Shown here piece by piece: positions 59,306-64,000 of a stretch of 64,000 nucleotides of DNA. A program made the translations under genes and the position numbers. This DNA comes from Clostridiales bacterium UBA6386 (GTDB lineage: Bacteria > Bacillota > Clostridia > Oscillospirales > Oscillospiraceae). Under the pieces are notes generated by a model. It ran no database searches, was not told the DNA's origin, and saw only the letters and a program-made list of their open reading frames with translations. The first letter of the stretch is position 1. Each line of letters begins with the position of its first letter. Location: the NCBI GenBank assembly GCA_002437585.1, contig DJQM01000059.1:28934-92933 (forward strand), read 5' to 3'.

Positions 59306-60333
59306 CATTCATCATTCAGCAGACTCTGCTTTATGCGGTCCCTCTGATGATCGTGGCTCTGGCCGGTGTTTTCGCTGAGCGCAGCGGCATCATCAACCTG
59401 GCTCTGGAAGGTATTATGATTTTCGGCGCATTCATCGGCGTTTTCTTTGTTCGCTCCATGCAGAATCTGGATGTGTTCGTGAACGCCGCCAGGCAGGGTA
59501 ACTGGCTAACCCTCCAGGGTCTGGAGATCCTAGCTATGCTGGCATCCGCCGCCATGGGTGCTCTGTTCAGCCTGCTGCTGAGCTTTGCCTCCATCAATCT
59601 GAAGGCGGATCAGACCATTGGCGGCACTGCCCTGAACCTGATGGCTCCCGCTCTGGTGCTGTTCCTCATCCGAATCATCGACGGCCAGAATATTCTGGAT
59701 ATGAAGACCGGAGACTCCGCCACCTGGTTCATGCTGAAGAAATCCACTTTCGGCATTCCCAAGAGCCAGGACATCGGATTCTTAGGAGAGACCTTCCTGA
59801 ACAAGGTCTATCTTGCCACCTACATCTGTATTCTTCTTTTCACTGTCATGTCCATTCTGCTGTATAAGACTCGCTTCGGTCTGCGGCTCCGGGCCTGCGG
59901 CGAGAATCCTCAGGCAGCGGACAGCCTGGGCATCAATGTCTATAAGATGCGCTACGCCGGCACCACCATTTCCGGTGCTCTGGCGGGCATGGGCGGCTTT
60001 GTCTATGCCCTGACCACCACCAACTGCACCAGCAACGGTGATGTGGCCGGCTTCGGCTTCCTGGCACTGGCTGTTATGATCTTCGGCAACTGGGAACCCC
60101 TGAATATCGCCGGAGCCTCTCTGCTTTTCGGCCTCTTCAAGTGCATCGCCGCCGCTTACTCCAGCATCGACATCAACGCAGACGGCGTGTACATGCTGGC
60201 GGAGATCGGCATTTCCTCCCACCTGTACCGGATGCTCCCGTATCTGGTGACGCTGGTGGTGCTGGCCTTCACCTCCAAGAAGTCCCGGGCTCCCAAGGCC
60301 GAGGGCATCCCCTACGACAAGGGCAGCCGCTGA
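59302..60333 (+). CDS. Nucleoside ABC transporter permease 2
   Basis: A 343-residue YufQ/NupQ-like permease with about eight hydrophobic segments. ALAGVFAERSGIINLALEG is diagnostic, as is GENPQAADSLGINVYKMRY. Forms the heterodimeric channel with the previous gene product. Confidence 0.93.
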   Translation: MTFIIQQTLLYAVPLMIVALAGVFAERSGIINLALEGIMIFGAFIGVFFVRSMQNLDVFVNAARQGNWLTLQGLEILAMLASAAMGALFSLLLSFASINLKADQTIGGTALNLMAPALVLFLIRIIDGQNILDMKTGDSATWFMLKKSTFGIPKSQDIGFLGETFLNKVYLATYICILLFTVMSILLYKTRFGLRLRACGENPQAADSLGINVYKMRYAGTTISGALAGMGGFVYALTTTNCTSNGDVAGFGFLALAVMIFGNWEPLNIAGASLLFGLFKCIAAAYSSIDINADGVYMLAEIGISSHLYRMLPYLVTLVVLAFTSKKSRAPKAEGIPYDKGSR

Positions 60334-60346
60334 AGCGCAAAACAAT

Positions 60347-60370
60347 CCCCGGTGCCGCATGGCACCGGGG
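60347..60370 (+). terminator. Hairpin after the nucleoside transporter operon
   Basis: CCCCGGTGCC/GGCACCGGGG stem, followed by only GTTGAC, so a weak terminator. A near-identical stem lies at 60501-60530. The spacer between (60371-60500) contains a GAAGCTCTGAA fragment of MITE-A and no gene. Confidence 0.6.
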
Positions 60371-60500
60371 GTTGACAAAAACGAAGCTCTGAACTATAAC
60401 ACACATAGACAGGGGTGCTGCCAACAGACGGTTCCCCCAGGTGCTGGTTAAGAAGGAACCGCTTGCTTGGAGGCTGGGCGGTTACTTCTTTTTATTGCGA

Positions 60501-60530
60501 CTGCCCCGGTGCCGTGCGGCACCGGGGCAG
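60501..60530 (-). terminator. Hairpin after the DUF6020-like gene
   Basis: CTGCCCCGGTGCC/GGCACCGGGGCAG 13-bp stem four bases after the minus-strand stop codon; weak T run on the minus strand. Shares its core with 60347-60370. Confidence 0.65.
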
Positions 60531-60533
60531 TTC

Positions 60534-62243
60534 TCACTTTTCCGGGGAATACAAGGTGGTCATCAGAATCAGGGGCGTGGTCAGGATGATGGGGTAGGCG
60601 TACCGGAATTCGCTGTACACCGGGGTTCCCAGCCACAGTCCCACCAGCAGCACCAGCACCGGCACCCCAATGAGCCACTGCCGATTCTTTTTCAGGGCGT
60701 TTATCAGGCAGCAGGCAATCACAATCCAGACCTGCAGGCCGATGCTGTACAAAGGTTCCAGAGCAGCAGGCTTTTCCAGAGCACGGAACCAGGCTCCGAA
60801 GGCCGCCGTCACAATTCGATTTTCGCCGCTGTGGACGATGCCCAGCACCGGACTCTGAGAGGAACGAGCCGGGTAAATCCAGTAGAAATAGCCCCCGTTC
60901 CAGTAGCCCCGGGTCTCCTCCACCCAGGCCTTCCAGTAGTCCGCCGGATACCGGATCCCCAGAGTCAGGTAAAGGCGCAGATACTCCCACTTGTGCTGTC
61001 GGATATCGTCCGTTTTTCCGTACCGGAAGGTCTCAAATTTCACGGGATCCACCGTCTGAGGGTCATAAACCTCCTTCATTTTCTCCAGATCGAAGATTTC
61101 GCCCAGCAGGGCTTCCTCCTCCGGCTTCAGCTCCCGCTCCTGGGACACCACCCGGGCAATCTGCTGCATGGGTACGGCGAAGGCCTCCACAACATTGGTT
61201 TTCGGTACCTTCAGCAGCCACAGCACCGGGTTAATCATCACCCAGGAAACCGCCAGCACCGCCGTCAGAATCCACAATAGCTTCTTGTGTTCCTTGTGCA
61301 GAATCAGGATCAGCAGCACCAGCACCGCCAGCATGGCAAACCAGCCGTTGGTGCGAAGCAGGCTCAGGCCCAGTGCCCCCAGGATGAAGGTTCCCCAGTT
61401 CCGCGTTTCCTTCCCCACACCCTTCAGCAGTCGGTAGAAGGCCGTGGCCATCAGCAGGGCCGAGGCCCCGAAGGGAATGTCCTTCCACAGCGTCACGCTG
61501 TAGACGATGTTGTAGGGCAGCAGTCCGTAGAGGCAGAACACCGCCCCCAGGCAGCCCCAGGGTACGCCGATCTGATAGAGGGTCACAATGGTATAGGCGA
61601 ACACCGCCGCCAGGAAGAAAATCTGGAACACATGGTACAGCGCCACCGCCCGGTTGATCTCCCCGAAGAGAGCCAGCCCGATTTTCACGAACACCTGCAC
61701 CAGCATGGTGTGCCAGAAGGGCATGGTGTTGTTGTAGTCGCCGTTGAGAATCTGGGACACGGTGGAGTAGGAGTCCGTGGTGAGCACTCCAGGGTACCGG
61801 GCACCGAAGAGGTACACAAGGTCAATGACCGCGATCACCCCGAACACCACCCAAAACACCGCCGCCGGATGCTTCCGCTGGCGGGTGTCCCGCCGGAGGG
61901 GCAGGCGGCCGCCCATGGCGGACAGCACCTGGAAGCCCACGCAGTAGCCTCCCGCCAGATCCAGCACCAGATTCAGCTTGCTTTGCAGGGCATAGAAGGG
62001 CTGGTACAGCTCGTAATTGCCCATGACCACCGCGAGAGAAAAAAGCCCGGCGAAGACCTTCCGGGCGGCGGGCTGCTTCCCGGTCTGCCGCCGGTTGGCA
62101 AGCAGGCAGGCCAGACCCGCCAGACCGCACAGTAAGTATACACTGTAGTAGGTGTCCGTTTCCGTCAGGGGCGACAAGTCCGTCAGCCAGATGTAGATCA
62201 GCACCGCCTGAAGCAGATTCCGGTATTTCCTATCTATTTTCAA
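60534..62243 (-). CDS. DUF6020-like multi-pass membrane protein
   Basis: A membrane protein of about 569 residues with 12-14 hydrophobic segments, organised like GT-C glycosyltransferases: LLTTDSYSTVSQILNGDYNN with acidic residues in an early loop, NTMPFWHTMLVQ, and LPYNIVYSVTLWKDIPFG. Resembles the DUF6020 family, often near cell-surface polymer genes; no activity has been shown. I favour the TTG at 62243 (GGCGGAG six bases upstream, overlapping the previous stop by 14 bases); another TTG at 62288 is possible. Last of the four-gene minus-strand set. Confidence 0.78.
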   Translation of the reverse strand: MKIDRKYRNLLQAVLIYIWLTDLSPLTETDTYYSVYLLCGLAGLACLLANRRQTGKQPAARKVFAGLFSLAVVMGNYELYQPFYALQSKLNLVLDLAGGYCVGFQVLSAMGGRLPLRRDTRQRKHPAAVFWVVFGVIAVIDLVYLFGARYPGVLTTDSYSTVSQILNGDYNNTMPFWHTMLVQVFVKIGLALFGEINRAVALYHVFQIFFLAAVFAYTIVTLYQIGVPWGCLGAVFCLYGLLPYNIVYSVTLWKDIPFGASALLMATAFYRLLKGVGKETRNWGTFILGALGLSLLRTNGWFAMLAVLVLLILILHKEHKKLLWILTAVLAVSWVMINPVLWLLKVPKTNVVEAFAVPMQQIARVVSQERELKPEEEALLGEIFDLEKMKEVYDPQTVDPVKFETFRYGKTDDIRQHKWEYLRLYLTLGIRYPADYWKAWVEETRGYWNGGYFYWIYPARSSQSPVLGIVHSGENRIVTAAFGAWFRALEKPAALEPLYSIGLQVWIVIACCLINALKKNRQWLIGVPVLVLLVGLWLGTPVYSEFRYAYPIILTTPLILMTTLYSPEK

Positions 62244-62748
62244 TTTTTTCTCCGCCTTTCTTCCGGATTTCCAGGAGCACACAGCCAAAATAGCCCCGTT
62301 TTTTCAGAAATTCTTCCACGCTTTGCCCCCAGTCGTCCGGGCTGCCGGAGTCCCGGTAGGTATTGTAGCCCCGGATTCCATCCCTGGTTTTCTCCAGTGC
62401 CACGAAGTGCGCCCCCAGCCCCCGTTTCCCTGCCCAGTGGTAGAACACAATGGCCGCGTCGGAAGACGCCAGGGCTTCGTCGAACTTTTTCCGGTCAAAG
62501 ACCAGCTTCGTCTCAAAGCCCCATTGCCGGAAGCACCGCTCCGGCGCCCAGAAGGCTGTACCCAGATTCCCGTGGATAACCGGGAGCATCCAGGTGAAAT
62601 ACCGGACGAGGGCTTCCCTGTCCGTGGTATAGCCCAGAATTTTCAGGGCATTCCAGGTGGCCACCCACCCGCAGCCCACCTGCGCCGAGGAGCGCAGGCC
62701 GTAGCGAACCGCCCCGCATTCCTTCTGATTGTAAATCATATCCTTCAT
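62230..62748 (-). CDS. Cysteine-protease-fold protein, C39-like
   Basis: A 172-residue soluble protein. QVGCGWVATWNALKILGY (residues 23-40) places a Cys in a papain-like helix, and GAHFVALEK (about 112-120) supplies a candidate His, with an NTY following, giving a plausible Cys-His-Asn triad of the C39-like or papain-like fold. No signal peptide. ATG overlaps the upstream gene's stop (ATGA). Substrate unknown; could be an amidase or thiol acyltransferase instead of a protease. Confidence 0.65.
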   Translation of the reverse strand: MKDMIYNQKECGAVRYGLRSSAQVGCGWVATWNALKILGYTTDREALVRYFTWMLPVIHGNLGTAFWAPERCFRQWGFETKLVFDRKKFDEALASSDAAIVFYHWAGKRGLGAHFVALEKTRDGIRGYNTYRDSGSPDDWGQSVEEFLKKRGYFGCVLLEIRKKGGEKIENR

Positions 62749-63206
62749 TTTCCTGTCTCCAGGGGGTGAGCCGCAATGTATTCGTCCAGAATTTCCGCCG
62801 CGCTGTATACCAGCCGGGCGCAGGGTCGGGCTTGGTAAAATTCCGCCGTCCGGGGGGTGGGAGCCGGGTCGCTGGGGGGATTTTTCAGAATTTCCCGGCA
62901 GATGATGCTGCCGTTTTGCTCCCGGAATTTTCCGGCCAGCTCCTGCACCCTGGCATAGTGAGCCTTCTTCGCCCGGTCGTTCTCCCCGTTGTCATCATAG
63001 CCGTACAGCAGCCCCAGCACCATCAGCATCCCGCTGACCGCCCCGCAGACCTCCCGCATCCGACCCATGCCGCCGCCGAAGGAGGAGGCCATTTTCGCCG
63101 CGAATTCCGGGGTCAGCCCGGTTTTGTCGCAGAAGGCCACCGCCACCGCCTGGGAGCAGCTGCGACCCTGGGTGAACAGCTCCGCCGCGTATTCACTGTG
63201 ATTCAT
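62745..63206 (-). CDS. C_GCAxxG_C_C family protein
   Basis: A 153-residue protein of the probable redox-active C_GCAxxG_C_C family. The pattern is visible as FTQGRSCSQAV (first Cys pair region), then FGGGMGRMREVCGAVSGM (the GCGxxG-type motif, here VCGAVSG), and later IICREIL for the last Cys. Family function is unproven, linked to redox or metal binding in anaerobes. Located 1 base from sfsA and overlapping the C39-like gene. Confidence 0.85.
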   Translation of the reverse strand: MNHSEYAAELFTQGRSCSQAVAVAFCDKTGLTPEFAAKMASSFGGGMGRMREVCGAVSGMLMVLGLLYGYDDNGENDRAKKAHYARVQELAGKFREQNGSIICREILKNPPSDPAPTPRTAEFYQARPCARLVYSAAEILDEYIAAHPLETGK

Positions 63207-63893
63207 CTATCTTTCCTCCAGGTCTATCGGCACAAAACCGATGATTTCCATACTTTCCGGTGTTACCCGGCAGCGCACCGCTTTGATCTGTACCCCGTTT
63301 GCCGCCGCCTCCCGGAGAGCCGCGCCGAAGGCCGGGTCGGTTTCGTCATTTGGGTGCATGGACACCACATCCTCCATCTGAATGACGAAGAGTACATAGG
63401 CTCCGTACCCTTCCTGAGCCAGCCGGGTCAGGCCGTGCAGGTGCTTCGTCCCCCGCTCCGTTGGCGCGTCCGGGAAGGCGCAGATGCCGCCGTCCTCCAA
63501 TGTCACGCCTTTGACCTCCAGAAAGCAGGGCCTGCCGTCTTTCGTGAAGGCGAAGTCAAACCGGGAATCCCCGTGAACCGTCTCCCAGCGAAGATCGCTC
63601 AGCTCCCCCAGTCCGCCGGCCGCCAGCCACTCCCGGGCGGCGATATTCGGAGCCTGGGAGTCCATATTGATCCACTTTTCCCCTTTTTTCACGGAAATCA
63701 GGTCATACTGGGTCTTGCGCGCGGGGTTATCCGATCCTTGGCACCAGACCTGGGTCCCGGGCACCAGCAGTTCCCGGCACCGGCCTGTGTTCTTCACATG
63801 GACGGTTTCCGCTTTGCCGCTGATTTCTACCTGGGCAATGAACCGATTGGGACGGCTCCGGAAAATTCCCGGCACCATACGCGCATAGTTCAT
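63207..63893 (-). CDS. sfsA: SfsA family DNA/RNA nuclease
   Basis: A 228-residue SfsA protein. RSRPNRFIAQVE, KNTGRCRELLVPG, GDSRFDFAF, CFLEVKGVTLE (nuclease Glu-x-Lys) and AFPDAPTERGTKHL are in the expected order. Historically called sugar fermentation stimulation protein; more recent work on the family indicates nuclease activity. ATG 63893 follows a GAGAGGTGG site. First gene of the set. Confidence 0.94.
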   Translation of the reverse strand: MNYARMVPGIFRSRPNRFIAQVEISGKAETVHVKNTGRCRELLVPGTQVWCQGSDNPARKTQYDLISVKKGEKWINMDSQAPNIAAREWLAAGGLGELSDLRWETVHGDSRFDFAFTKDGRPCFLEVKGVTLEDGGICAFPDAPTERGTKHLHGLTRLAQEGYGAYVLFVIQMEDVVSMHPNDETDPAFGAALREAAANGVQIKAVRCRVTPESMEIIGFVPIDLEER

Positions 63894-63916
63894 AACCCCA
63901 CCACCTCTCACCGGTT

Positions 63917-63944
63917 AGCATAACAGAAATCAGGCAGAAATCAA
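63917..63944 (-). promoter_or_regulatory. Promoter of the sfsA cluster
   Basis: On the minus strand TTGATT (complement of 63939-63944), 16-bp spacer, TATGCT (complement of 63917-63922). The remaining bases to 64000 are AT-rich with no visible gene. Confidence 0.6.
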
Positions 63945-64000
63945 GAACTAGTTTCGATTTTCCCACATTTTTCAAAAATTGTATGTGCTAAAATGAAGTG

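Overview
The window looks like chromosome from a GC-rich, Gram-positive gut Clostridia, most likely Oscillospirales (Oscillospiraceae/Ruminococcaceae-like). This is inferred from family-level resemblance; no database search was run. The supporting signs are SpoIIQ-like and YerC-like genes, an NPKTG sorting signal, lipobox substrate-binding proteins, binding-protein sugar transporters without their own ATPase, a long one-chain PurL and a split PurO/AICAR-transformylase pathway. No tRNA, rRNA, CRISPR array, phage or transposase gene was seen.

Layout. 1-6.6 kb: a minus-strand sugar locus (DUF624 protein, small membrane protein, Gfo/Idh/MocA oxidoreductase, ThuA-like protein, binding protein, two permeases), with a divergent aldose 1-epimerase at 6.8-7.7 kb. 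7.7-15.4 kb: two large secreted surface proteins, one with an NPKTG anchor and many CxxC modules, the other a 1687-residue leucine-rich-repeat protein. 15.6-20.1 kb: a vWA protein, a macro-domain protein, a glyoxalase-like protein, a wrecked sugar epimerase and a repeat-built lipoprotein. 20.3-26.2 kb: a second sugar ABC importer divergent from a NahK-like sugar 1-kinase and galE, suggesting import and activation of galactose/N-acetylhexosamine units. 26.7-32.5 kb: FMN 2-hydroxy-acid dehydrogenase, unknown gene, CstA, MATE pump and a phosphoribosyltransferase.

32.9-35.2 kb: remains of a histidine operon. yerC and hisB are intact. hisZ has an internal deletion, hisG, hisD and the start of hisC are gone, hisC is split by a 163-bp TA-flanked miniature element, and only about ten codons of hisH remain. 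35.3-37.4 kb: a SpoIIQ-like M23 protein behind a sigma-F-like promoter, then a DUF1576 membrane protein. 37.6-48.6 kb: a de novo purine operon (purE, purF-like, purM, purN, purO-type cyclohydrolase, AICAR transformylase, purD, purL) led by a consensus promoter and a ZTP riboswitch with an overlapping terminator. 48.8-60.3 kb: a DUF4349 lipoprotein, then nucleoside salvage (tdk, acyltransferase, deoC, deoD, deoB, cdd) and a BmpA-type nucleoside ABC importer. 60.5-63.9 kb: a minus-strand cluster of a DUF6020-like membrane protein, a C39-like cysteine-protease-fold protein, a C_GCAxxG_C_C protein and sfsA.

The gaps carry at least four families of small palindromic repeats. Two look like TA-targeting miniature inverted-repeat elements, and several copies end exactly at or next to the stop codon of a neighbouring gene.
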